DNA of 64,000 bases from VRUE01 sp963824215 (GTDB taxonomy: Bacteria; Actinomycetota; Thermoleophilia; Solirubrobacterales; 70-9), in assembly GCA_963824215.1 (NCBI GenBank), contig CAWGOE010000001.1:1-64000 (forward strand). Reading direction: 5' to 3'. The notes under the pieces are model-generated. The model did not search any database. It was given only the letters and a program-made list of their open reading frames with translations, and had not been told where the DNA came from. A program made the translations under genes and the position numbers. Below, one piece after another: positions 9,820 to 18,174 of the stretch; positions within the stretch are counted from its first letter, which is position 1, and each line of letters opens with the position of its first letter.

Positions 9820-11086
9820 CTAAGCGATGCCCTGAGCGGTATCCGAGCGCTCGCTTTCGGCCCAGGCATAGGCACAAAAGGCGAGCAGGTAGACGGTGCC
9901 GATCTCGAGCAAGCAGGGCGCCGGAGTCGTTGGCGAGCGTGCCCACCAGGGTCGCTGCGAGGGCGCCCAGCAACGCTGCGCGCACCGCCGGGACAGGCCG
10001 CAACCAGGCTTCGAGGCGGTCGCGGCGGAGCCACGGCAGTCGCGGCAGCGGCAATGACCAGGGGCAGGCCGGCGAGGAGGATCGGGCGGCCGAAGCTCTC
10101 GCCGGCCTCGCGCAGGCGCCGGCCGAAGCACGGCAAGCACGTCGCCGCCACTATCGGCGTGGAGGACGGTGCTGGTGAGATGAGCGTTGGCGCCGCTGAG
10201 CAGGTCGAGCGGCGGCGAGGAGCGCCAGCGCCGGTAGCGGCAACGCAAATGCCAGCAGGGCGAGTCGCGGCGGTCGGCGAGCAGCGCCGCCGCGACGGCG
10301 GCGCCGAGCGGCAGCGCGATCGCCGCGCCGACGTCGGCGCCGTAGCGGCCGTAGGCGAAGACGAAGGAGAAAACCACAGCGACGACAAGGAAACCGCCGG
10401 TCCACGCACCCAGCGGCGCCACCCGCTTCCGGTGCGCCTTTCCCGCTCCATAGGCGGGAAAGGCGCACCGGAACAGCGCCGCACCGGTGCCGACCAGGAC
10501 GAGCACCGACAAGCAGGCCTCGAGCTCGTTGCCGATCCCGTAGTAGCGATGGCCAGCCGCGGGATTCGGGCCGACGAGCGAGAGCTGCGTCAGCGGCGAG
10601 CCGGCGATCAAGTCGACGGAGTAGGCGATCGTCGTCGCGGCGCACGCGACGGCGATCGCCCTATAGCCACCGAGCACCCCCAAGGTGAGCGCAGCCAGCG
10701 CAGGCGAACCGAGCATCAGCAGCAAGCCGTTCGATCGGGACGCTGGGGTCGAGCGCCGCCCCCAGTAGGCAGAGCAGCGGCAGGTAGACCAGTGAGAGCG
10801 CCAAGAGGCGCGCCGCGACTCGCCCGGCCCGTTCGCGATCGAGCCCCATCGCCAACCCGAAAACTGCCAACCAAACTAAAAGCGTCACGCCAACCACGGG
10901 CGCGCGCCGATCGGCGACATCCCAGAGGCGGTCGCCTGGAGCCGCGTCGCGCACTACCGCCAGCGGGTCGCCCTGGAAGCCGGCGCCAGCAGCGTGCAGC
11001 GCCAGCAGGCAAGCTATCGCCCCTGCGACCAATGCCGCCGGCGCTATCGTGACCGCGATGGCCGACCGCACGTTCGCCAAGTTCAC
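9820..11086 (-). CDS. Polytopic membrane protein with a YYGIGNE motif (frameshifted)
   Basis: It starts at GTG 11086 (VNLANVRSAIAVTIAPAAL) and ends QGIA at a TAG at 9822-9820. About ten hydrophobic segments can be traced across three or more frames. A central motif, SLVGPNPAAGHRYYGIGNELEA, resembles a conserved block of uncharacterised membrane proteins that I remember only loosely. It lies 34 bp upstream of the glycosyltransferase gene on the same strand, so the two probably form an operon for envelope lipid or glycan work. Its start overlaps the divergent chlorite-dismutase-family gene by 29 bp. Confidence 0.55.
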
Positions 11087-11790
11087 GTTTCTTCAAGATC
11101 GACCCCGATTGGCGCCGCCGCGACGCCGAGCTGCGCGCCGCCGACAAGCAGGAGTTCCTCGCCGCCTGCGAGGACTTCGCCCTCGACCGCTCTCTGCGCG
11201 CCTACTCAACCATAGGCACGCGCGGCGACGTCGACCTGGTCCTGCTCACCCAGAGCCCAAACCTGGACGACCTCCACACCTTCCACGTCGTGCTCGGCCA
11301 GAGCGGCCTCGCCAAGTGGGCGGAGACGCCGCACTCCTTCCTCTCGATGACCAAGCGCTCGCCCTACTCCGAGGAGAAGGCGCGGCCCGAGATCTGCGTC
11401 TCCGAGCGCAAGTACCTCTTCCTCTACCCGATGGTCAAGCAGCGCCGCTGGTACGGGCTGCCGGCGGAGGAGCGGGGGCGGATCATGAAAAGCCACATCG
11501 AGGTCGGCCGCCGCTACCCGGAGATCACGATCAACACCTCTTACTCGTTCGGCCTCGACGACCAGGAGTTCGTCGTCGCCTTCGAGGGCGACGACCCGGG
11601 CGAGTTCCTCGACTTGGTGCAGGAGCTGCGCCCGACCGAGTCGAGCGCCTACACCGAGCGCGAGACGCCGATCTTCACCTGCGTCGCGATGTCGGTGCGT
11701 AAGGCCCTCGACGCGCTCGACGGCAGTTCTTCGCAGCGAGTGCCGGCTCGAGTCCCATCGACTCGACTACATCGATCGAGTGACCGTTGA
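11058..11790 (+). CDS. Chlorite dismutase / coproheme decarboxylase (HemQ) family protein (one frameshift)
   Basis: It starts MADRTFAKFTF. Deleting one T near 11090 joins it to the rest (KIDPDWRRRD). Family features are the YPMVKQRRWYGLPAEERGRIMKSH block, GRRYPEITINTSYSFGLDDQEFVVAFE, and the C-terminal TESSAYTERETPIFTC. Members bind haem or coproheme; HemQ makes haem b from coproheme in Actinobacteria. Its position beside the Fe-S genes that follow fits a haem/iron role. The C-terminal tail after RKALDALD looks non-conserved and overlaps the next start. Confidence 0.72.
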
Positions 11791-12324
11791 GACGCTCAGC
11801 TACGCGATCGACGACCAGGACCGACTGATCAAGGTCGACGACGGCTACTACCGCTTCGCTGCGGAGAACGGCTGGGAGGGGGCGGGCGACAGCCTCGGCC
11901 GCTCGATCTGGGACTTCGTCGCCGGGCCACGACGTGCAGAAGCTGCAGCGGCTGCTGCTGCGGCGCGTCCGCGAAGGCGTGCGTGACGTCGAGCTTCCCT
12001 TCCGCTGCGACGGCCCCGACGTGACCCGGGAGATGGACATCCGCATCGCCGCCGACAGGACCGGTCGTGTGGTCATCTTCTCGGCCAGGTTGCGCGCCGA
12101 GGAGGAGCGGGAGGAGTCGCAGCCGCTGCTCGATCCCGACGCCCCGCGCGACGAAGACGACTTCCTGCTCGATGTGCGCCTGGTGCGACCGCTTCCTGGT
12201 CGAGGGCGAGTGGGTCGAGGTCGAGGAGGCGGCGAAGCGGCTCGGGCTCTTCCGCCGCAGTCGAGATGCCGGCGCTCGACCACGGCATCTGCCCCGAGTG
12301 CAGCGGACGTTGCTCGCCGCGTAG
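11780..12324 (+). CDS. Sensor-like protein with C-terminal paired CxxC (frameshifted)
   Basis: From GTG 11780: an N-terminal segment (VETLSYAIDDQDRLIKVDDGYYRFA, GRSIWDFVAGHDVQKLQ) looks PAS-like. After repairing indels near 11932, 12186 and 12257 the C-terminus reads as a CAWCDRF segment and a HGICPEC segment. Two CxxC pairs in this arrangement occur at the ends of PAS or response-regulator proteins and suggest a small metal site. It overlaps the preceding gene's end by 11 bp. No kinase domain is present. Function unknown. Confidence 0.55.
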
Positions 12325-12364
12325 GCGGCAAGCAGCGCGTCGTTCCCTATCCTTCCGCGCTCGC

Positions 12365-12382
12365 TGTCCAGTCTACTGGACA
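12365..12382. promoter_or_regulatory. 18-bp palindrome, candidate operator
   Basis: TGTCCAG-TCTA-CTGGACA: perfect 7-bp arms around a 4-base centre, located 28 bp before the fprA start in an 85-bp gap. The position suits a repressor site for the ferredoxin reductase gene. No regulator for it is identifiable here. Confidence 0.4.
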
Positions 12383-12409
12383 CCAGATACTCCGAACGAC
12401 TAACAGGAA

Positions 12410-13817
12410 ATGACCCAGATCGGAACCGCAGAGAACCCCGTCCGCGTCGCCATCGTCGGCGCCGGCCCCTCCGGCTTCTACGCCGCCGAGCACATCCTCA
12501 AAGACGAGGACACGCACGCCCAGGTCGATCTCTTCGACCGCCTCCCCACCCCGTTCGGCCTGGTCCGCGGCGGCGTCGCCCCCGACCACCCGAAGATCAA
12601 GTCGGTGATCCGGGTCTACGAAAAAACCGCGGCGCGCGAGGGCTTCCGCTTCTTCGGCAACGTCAAGGTCGGCCACGACATCGAGGTCGAGGACCTCGAG
12701 CGGCTCTACCACGCGATCGTCTTCACGGTCGGCTGCGAGACCGACCGCCAGCTCGGCATCCCCGGCGAGGAGCTGCCCGGCAGCCACGCCGCCACCGCCT
12801 TCGTCGGCTGGTACAACGCCCACCCCGACTACTGCCGACGAAGAGTTCGACCTCTCCTGCGAGCGGGCGGTGGTGATCGGCAACGGCAACGTGGCGATGG
12901 ACGTCGCCCGGATGCTGGCCCTGACCGACCACGAGCTGCGCCAGACCGACACCGCCGACCACGCGATCGAGCTGCTCGACCGCAAGCAGATCCGCGAGAT
13001 CGTCGTGCTCGGCCGCCGCGGCCCGGTCCAGGCGGCCTTCACCAACCCCGAGATCAAGGAGCTGGGCGAGATGGAGGACGCCGACGTGATCGTCGACCCG
13101 GCCGAGGTCGAGCTCGACCCGGCCAGCGCCGCCTACCTCGAGTCCGAGGAGGCCGACAAGACGACCCGGGTCAACGTCGAGACGCTGCGCGAGTTCTCCC
13201 AGCGCACGCCGGAGGGCAAGAAGCAGCGGATCGTCCTGCGCTTCCTCGCCTCGCCGGTCGAGATCAAGGGCGACGGCAAGGTCGAATCGATCGTCATCGG
13301 CCGCAACGAGCTGGTCGAGGAAGGCGGCTCGCTGCGCGCCAAGGACACCGGCGAGCGCGAAGAGCTCGAGTGCGGCCTGGTGCTGCGCTCGGTCGGCTAC
13401 ACCGGCATCCCGATCGAGGGCGTCCCCTTCGACGAGAAGCGCGGCCTGATCCTCAACGAGGGCGGCCGCGTGCTCGACTCCCACGACTCCGGCCACAAGG
13501 TCGGCCACTACACCGCCGGCTGGATCAAGCGCGGGCCCTCCGGCGTGATCGGGACCAACAAGAAAGACGCGCTGGAGACGGTCCAGCACCTGCTCGCCGA
13601 CGTCGAGTCGCAGACCCTGCTCGGCCCGGAGAACCCCGAGCCCGCCGCGGTCGAGGAGCTGCTCGCCGAGCGCGGCGTCCGCTACGTCAGCTTCGAGGAC
13701 TGGCAGGCGATCGACCAGGCCGAGGTCGGCCGCGGCGAGCCCCACGGCCGCCCCCGGGTCAAGTTCGTCCGGGTCGAGGAGATGCTCGAGACGCTCGGCG
13801 AGAAGATCTCCGGCTAG
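12410..13817 (+). CDS. fprA: NADPH-ferredoxin reductase (FprA-like; one frameshift)
   Basis: It starts MTQIGTAENPVRVAIVGAGPSGFYAAEHI with an FAD Rossmann motif. Then come TPFGLVRGGVAPDHPKIKSV, the NADPH motif VVIGNGNVAMDVARML, GRRGPVQAAFTNPE, and the C-terminal HYTAGWIKRGPSGVIGTNK characteristic of adrenodoxin-reductase-like FprA. The total is about 468 residues. One extra C near 12836 (HPDYC / DEEFDLSCE) splits the frame. It passes electrons from NADPH to ferredoxins. BolA, CGFS glutaredoxin and an A-type Fe-S carrier follow, so the region looks devoted to Fe-S biology. Confidence 0.85.
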
Positions 13818-13827
13818 GCGCCGCGCC

Positions 13828-14063
13828 GTGGCCGACCTGGCGGAGCTCGAGGCGATGATCGAGGCGGCGCTGCCCGGCGCCGCAGGTCGAGGTCGATCGA
13901 CGAGACCGGCGCCGGCGACCACCTGCGCGCGACCGTGTCGCGCGCCCCAGTTCGAGGGCCTCTCGCGGATCGACCAGCACCGCCTGGTCAAGGCGGCGGT
14001 CAAAGAGCGCTTCGACGACGGCAGATCCACGCGCTCTCGGTCAAGACCCGACGTCGCGGGATA
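13828..14063 (+). CDS. BolA family protein (frameshifted)
   Basis: It starts at GTG 13828 (VADLAELEAMIEAALPGA). After removing inserted bases near 13881 and 13895 the sequence reads VEVIDETGAGDHLRATV, then FEGLSRIDQHRLVKAAVKERF and IHALSVKTR, the BolA fold with its conserved HxLSxKT end. BolA proteins pair with CGFS glutaredoxins to bind a [2Fe-2S] cluster, and the next gene is such a glutaredoxin. The exact stop is obscured by an indel near the end. Confidence 0.72.
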
Positions 14064-14078
14064 GCTAGTCTGTGTGCC

Positions 14079-14478
14079 ATGGCCGATCCACGAGCTGAAG
14101 GCGAAAGTCGAGGAGCTGATCGCCGCCAACCCGGTGCTGCTCTTCATGAAAGGCACGCCGGAGATGCCGCGCTGCGGCTTCTCGATGCGGGTGGTGCAGG
14201 TGCTCGACACGATGGACGTCGAGTACGGCGCGATCGACGTCCTCCCCGCGCTGCAGCCGCTGCGCGAGGTGACGGCCGAGATCTCCGACTGGCAGACCTT
14301 CCCCCAGCTCTACGTCAACGGCGAGCTGCTCGGCGGCGCCGACATCGTCGAGGAGATGTTCGAGTCCGGCGAGCTGGCCGAGGCGCTCGGCGTCGAGCAG
14401 CCGGCCGAGGCGCCCGCAGGCCGCCGCGCCCGGCGCAGTCGCCGCCGCTGCAGATCGAATAGCGGCCGCGAGCGCTAG
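14079..14478 (+). CDS. Monothiol CGFS-type glutaredoxin (Grx4/GrxD-like)
   Basis: IHELKAKVEELIAANPVLLFMKGTPEMPRCGFSMRVVQVLD carries the CGFS active site. Then come FPQLYVNGELLGGADIVEEMFESGEL, giving the WP/TFPQLY and GG-D glutathione-binding elements. The start is ATG 14079 if one inserted base is removed, otherwise GTG 14074. The Ala/Arg-rich C-terminus is frame-uncertain and may end at 14462 instead. CGFS glutaredoxins carry and deliver [2Fe-2S] clusters, with BolA (encoded just upstream) as partner. Confidence 0.85.
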
Positions 14479-14849
14479 ACCGCGGCCGTCTCGGCGGCGT
14501 CCTCTTTGACCTGGAAAGAGGAGCCGCAGCCGCAGGCCGCGACCACGTTCGGGTTGTTGACCTGGAAGCCCGCGCCCTGCAGGCCTTCGACGTAGTCGAC
14601 CTCTGAGCCGAAGACGAACTGCATGCTGACCTTGTCGACGACGACGGCGACGCCGTCGACCTCGAAGACGTGGTCGTCGTCCTTGGCGCGGTCGAAGGCG
14701 AGCGCGTACTGGAAGCCCGAGCAGCCGCCGCCGCGAACCGCGACGCGCAGCGCCTGGTCCTCGGCATCGTCCTGGCCGCCGAGCAGCTCGCCGATCTTCT
14801 CGGCCGCCTTGTCGGTGAGGGTGATCGCTGCTTGGGGAGTCTCCGTCAC
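14475..14849 (-). CDS. A-type iron-sulfur carrier (ErpA/IscA-like)
   Basis: About 124 residues from GTG 14849 (VTETPQAAITLTDKAAEKIGELL). The three cluster-binding cysteines are in VRGGGCSGFQYAL and NVVAACGCGSSFQV. It delivers Fe-S clusters to apoproteins. It converges on the glutaredoxin gene with the stop codons practically overlapping, and is divergent from degV across 44 bp. A longer start at 14936 would add 29 residues that do not look like the family. Confidence 0.88.
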   Translation of the reverse strand: MTETPQAAITLTDKAAEKIGELLGGQDDAEDQALRVAVRGGGCSGFQYALAFDRAKDDDHVFEVDGVAVVVDKVSMQFVFGSEVDYVEGLQGAGFQVNNPNVVAACGCGSSFQVKEDAAETAAV

Positions 14850-14893
14850 TTCACAAAGTGTAGCGAGCAGGTCTGCGAGAATCCGGCTGCCCG

Positions 14894-15772
14894 TTGAGTC
14901 CGAGCCGCCCCAACCGCCGTCGTCTGCGACACGCACCGCCTACCTTCCCACCGACCTTCTCGCCGAGCGCGGGATCGAGGTGATCAGCCTCTACGTCGTC
15001 GATCGACGGCGACCAGCAGCGGGAGTCGGAGATCGGCGACTACGGCGACTTCTTCGAGCGGCTGCGCGCCTCCGAGAGCGGCGCGACGACCTCGCAGCCC
15101 TCGATCGGCGACTTCGTCTCCGTCTACGAGCCGCTGCTCGACGCCGGCCAGCGAGATCGTCTCGGTCCACATCTCGGCCGGCATCTCCGGCACCTTCGAG
15201 GCGGCCAACCAGGCCCGCGAGCGCCTGATCGCCGAGGGCAAGGGCGGCGAGCGGATCCACGTCTTCGACTCGCGCTCGGCCGCGGGCGGGATGGGGCTCT
15301 GCGCGCTCGGCGCCGCGGCCGCGGCCGCCGCCGGCGGCGACGCGCGAGGCGGTGCTCGCCCGCGCCCAGCAGACCCGCGAGGAGCTGAAGATGTGGTTCG
15401 CGATCGACACCCTCGAGTACCTGCGGCGCGGCGGGCGGATCGGCGGCGCCCGCGCCTGGATCGGCTCGGCGCTGAAGATCAAGCCGATCCTGACCCTGGA
15501 GGAGGAGATCACCCCGGTCGAGCGGGTCCGCACCCGCGCCCGCTCGATCGAGCGGCTGCGCGACTACGCCCGCCAGCGCCACGAGTCCGGCGCTCGACGC
15601 CTGGGTCGTCCAGCACATCCAGGACGACGAGACCGCCGACGGCCTGGTCGACGACTGCCGCGAGATCTTCGGCTGCGAGCCGGCCTTCGTCTCCGAGATC
15701 GGCGCCGTCCTCGGCGCCCACGTCGGCCCTGGCCTGCTCGGCATCGGCAGCGTCACGCACAGTCCGTCCTGA
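14894..15772 (+). CDS. DegV family fatty-acid-binding protein (frameshifted)
   Basis: After removing about five inserted or lost bases the protein reads VVCDTTAYLPTDLLAERGIEVISLYVVIDG, then ATTSQPSIGDFVSVYEPLL, IVSVHISAGISGTFEAA, VFDSRSAAGGMGL, TLEYLRRGGRIGGARAWIGSALKIKPIL, and VLGAHVGPGLLGIG at the end: all the DegV hallmarks. DegV/FakB proteins bind a fatty acid and present it to a kinase. The likely start is TTG 14894. The stop is at 15770-15772. Confidence 0.75.
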
Positions 15773-15787
15773 GCTAGCGGCTAGCCG

Positions 15788-15999
15788 CTACTTGCGGCGG
15801 CGCAGCATCAGCAGGCCGCCGATCGCGAAGCCGACGACGGCGGCGCCGATCGATCAGCTGGCTGCGGTGCTCGCTCGACCTGGCGGCGCCAGTCGGTCAG
15901 CTCGGTGACCCGGCCGCGCAGGGCTTCGACCGAGCGGCCGAGGTCCTGGCGCTGCAGCTCGATGTCGCGGCGGATCTCGGCCGGCGAGCGGCCGGGCAT
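15788..15999 (-). CDS. DUF3618 protein
   Basis: MPGRSPAEIRRDIELQRQDLGRSVEALRGRVTELTDWRRQVE is the DUF3618 coiled segment. One G removed near 15851 continues it as SQLIIGAAVVGFAIGGLLMLRRRK, a single C-terminal membrane helix followed by a basic end, about 70 residues in total. In Actinobacteria such proteins are commonly found beside a holin-superfamily protein and a small DUF4235 protein, as here. Function unknown; a membrane-surface envelope role is inferred. Confidence 0.7.
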
Positions 16000-16041
16000 G
16001 CCCGGCGCTCGAGGGTCGCGCCGGCTCGACGGGTGCGACGC

Positions 16042-16489
16042 TCAGCTCGATGCGCTCGCTCCTTCGAGCATCTCCTTGGTCTGCTTCGCCTCTTCGATCG
16101 CCTGCTCGGGCACCGGCGGCGCCCCCGCCTGGACCGAGCGGTAGGCGAAGAAGCCGGCAGCTGCGGCGATCAGCAGGAAGAGCGCCGCCTCGATGAAGAA
16201 GCCCGGCCAGGCCTTGCCGTCGAAGACCTCTTCGTTGAGCAGCCAGGCGAAGCCGTCCATGAACAGGATCAGGGCGAGGAAGGCGAAGGTGCCGGCGGCG
16301 ATGCCGACGACCGAGCCGCGCAGGAGCTTGCCGACTTTCTCGGAGACCTCGGCCTTGGCGAGCTCGATCTCCTCGCGGATCAGCGAGGAGGCGCTTTCGG
16401 AGACGTCGAAGACGAGCTCGGCGACCGAGCGCTCGTCGGGCTCGGCGGTCGGGGGCGGATCGGCGGCGGGTCGGCTCGGCCACTGGCAT
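16042..16489 (-). CDS. Phage-holin-superfamily III / DUF1469-like membrane protein
   Basis: Begins MPVAEPTRRRSAP; after an indel comes ERSVAELVFDVSESASSLIREEIELAKAEVSEKVGKLL, an amphipathic helix. Two membrane helices follow (VVGIAAGTFAFLALILFMDGFAWLL and FFIEAALFLLIAAAAGFFAYRSV), and a charged tail (PEQAIEEAKQTKEMLEG). This matches the actinobacterial PF07332-type proteins, which are not phage lysis genes despite the name. It lies 3 bp after the small membrane protein and just before DUF3618. The exact C-terminus is uncertain because of a possible indel near 16050. Confidence 0.7.
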
Positions 16490-16492
16490 CGC

Positions 16493-16627
16493 CTACTCCG
16501 GCGGGTCCTCGTCGAAGAGGCGCCGGTAGACGACGCCGGCGGCCCGGGCGGCGACGATGCTGGCGAGGGCGCCGCTGGCGGCGAGCAGGCCGCTCCAGAC
16601 GAGTCGTTTGACGATCTCGTTGTCCAT
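16493..16627 (-). CDS. Small (44-residue) membrane protein, DUF4235-like
   Basis: A short gene starting at ATG 16627: MDNEIVKRLVWSGLLAASG, then a hydrophobic helix with VAARAAGVVYRRLFDEDPPE at the end. The single membrane segment followed by a Trp/Tyr-Arg-Arg turn and an acidic Pro-Pro-Glu end resembles DUF4235. It lies 3 bp upstream of the holin-like gene and 16 bp after the TetR stop, so nitrilase-TetR and this trio may share a transcript. Confidence 0.6.
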   Translation of the reverse strand: MDNEIVKRLVWSGLLAASGALASIVAARAAGVVYRRLFDEDPPE

Positions 16628-16643
16628 CGCGGCCCGACCTTAC

Positions 16644-17248
16644 CTATCGCGGCTCGAGGCCGTCGCAGATCGTCGCCACGACAAGAGTCCTTTGCCTGCT
16701 CGAAGTCGGTGTCGGAGGCCGGGATCACGTCGAAGATCCAGCCCGAGAGCAGCTGCTCGATCGCGCCGTAGAAGGACATCGAGGCGAAGGTCGGGTCGAT
16801 GTCGCTCGCGGAAGGCGCCCGCCTCCTGGCCGTCGGCGACGATCTTGGCGATCGAGTCATAGGCGCGGCGGATCTCCGGCAGGTGGGTGCGGCCGAAGGA
16901 GTTGGCGGCGCGGGTCACCTCGACGATGATCACCTTCATCAGCTCCGGGTCGTGGCGGTAGGAGTCGACGATGAAGCCGGCGACCGCCTCCAGCTTCGCG
17001 CGCGGGCGTCGCCTCGCTGCCGTCGGCCTCCTCGATCGCCGCCAGCAGCAGCGACCAGCGCTCGCTGAAGAGCTCGTTGAGCACCTCGTCCTTGGACTTG
17101 AAGTAGTGGTAGACGAGGCCGTAGGCGACCCCCGCCTCGTCGGCGATGTCGGAGACGCGGGTCGAGTGGAAGCCCTGGCGGGCGAAGACGCGGATCGCCG
17201 CGTCGAGGATCTGGCGGCGCTTGTCGATCGGCGGGGCTTTGAGGCCAT
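16644..17248 (-). CDS. TetR family transcriptional regulator (frameshifted)
   Basis: N-terminal helix-turn-helix: DKRRQILDAAIRVFARQGFHSTRVSDIADEAGVAYGLVYHYFKSKDEVL. The ligand domain includes KLEAVAGFIVDSYRHDPELMKVIIVEVTRA and ends in DGLEPR. Indels lie near 17230, 17000 and 16810. The ATG at 17248 overlaps the nitrilase stop (TGATG), so the two are co-translated. A TGACT-GACC-AGTCA palindrome in front of the nitrilase gene is a plausible site for this repressor; TetR proteins of this type often respond to acyl-CoA, but the ligand is not evident. Confidence 0.78.
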
Positions 17249-18085
17249 CAGGCGTGCGCCTCCAGCAGCTGCGGCCAGGCGTAGGCCTGCGGGGCGGCGG
17301 TTGGCGAGCGAGGGCAGCGTGCTCGCGGGTCCGCTCCTGGGCGGCGAGGTCGAGGTCGGCGGCGACGAAGCACTCCTCGTCGGGCGCGACGGCGAGCACC
17401 ACGCCCCAGGGGTCGACGATCGCCGAGTGGCCGTAGGAGCTGTAGTGGGGCGGCGCCTCGCCGACCTGGTTGGGGGCGAGGACGAAGGCCTGGTTCTCGA
17501 TCGCGCGGGCCCGCAGCAGCACCTCCCAGTGGTCGCGCCCGGTGGCGGCGGTGAAGGCCGAGGGGACGGCGATCAGACGGGCGCCGCGCACGGCGAGGAT
17601 CCGGTAGAGCTCGGGGAAGCGCAGGTCGTAACAGACGCTGAGCCCGAGCGTCGAGACTCGCCGACCGGCGCGGTGACGATCTCCTCGCCGGGCTGCTCGT
17701 GCTCGGACTCGCGGTAGGCGACGCCGCCGACCTCGACGTCGAACATGTGGATCTTGCGGTAGACGGCGAGGTCCTCGCCGTCGGGGCCGATCAGGACCGA
17801 GGTGTTGAAGGCCTTCTCGCTCGCCGCCCCGCTCGGCGATGCTGCCGGCGAGCAGGTGGATGCCCAGCTCGCGCGCCCAGCCGCGGGCGGCGGTCGAGGC
17901 TCGGGCCGTCGAGCGGCTCGGCGCCCGCCAGCCAGCTCCTCGCCCGCGGCCAGCAGGTTCCACTTCTCCGGCAGCGCGACCAGCTCGGCGCCGTCGGCGG
18001 CGGCGGCGCGCACCAGGCGCTCGGCGGCCTCGAGGTTCCGCGCCTTGTCGTCGTTCGAGTTGAGCTGTACCGCCGCTACGCGCAC
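17248..18085 (-). CDS. Carbon-nitrogen hydrolase (nitrilase superfamily; frameshifted)
   Basis: It starts at GTG 18085 (VRVAAVQLNSNDDKARNLEAAERL) with a GGAGAGG ribosome-binding site 6-7 bases before it. The catalytic Glu-Lys-Cys triad is visible: ALPEKWN, VYRKIHMFD and LGLSVCYDLRFPELYR. It continues RGARLIAVPSAFTAATG, RARAIENQAFVLAPNQ and DPWGVVLA. Members hydrolyse amides such as deaminated glutathione or omega-amidase substrates; the order and length fit the Nit1/omega-amidase branch, but the substrate is not settled. Indels affect the N-terminal third. Confidence 0.78.
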
Positions 18086-18108
18086 TTCGATCCTCTCCGA
18101 TCGCTGGC

Positions 18109-18122
18109 TGACTGACCAGTCA
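18109..18122. promoter_or_regulatory. Candidate TetR operator before the nitrilase-tetR operon
   Basis: TGACT-GACC-AGTCA, a palindrome with 5-bp arms, 23 bp upstream of the nitrilase start. It has the length and form of TetR-family boxes and lies in front of the operon that encodes a TetR protein, which suggests autoregulation. A close relative (GACTGGCCAGTC) occurs at 48928. Confidence 0.5.
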
Positions 18123-18174
18123 ATCGGTTTCGTCGGCCAGTATAGGTGCGATCGGGGCGTACGATTCGGATTAC

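Noticed and set aside
12723..14210. 495-residue minus-strand frame over fprA
   Set aside because: Shadow of the ferredoxin reductase and BolA genes; no recognisable domain.
16042..16489. Phage holin, implying a prophage
   Set aside because: No other phage genes near; actinobacterial PF07332 proteins occur beside DUF3618 as chromosomal envelope genes.
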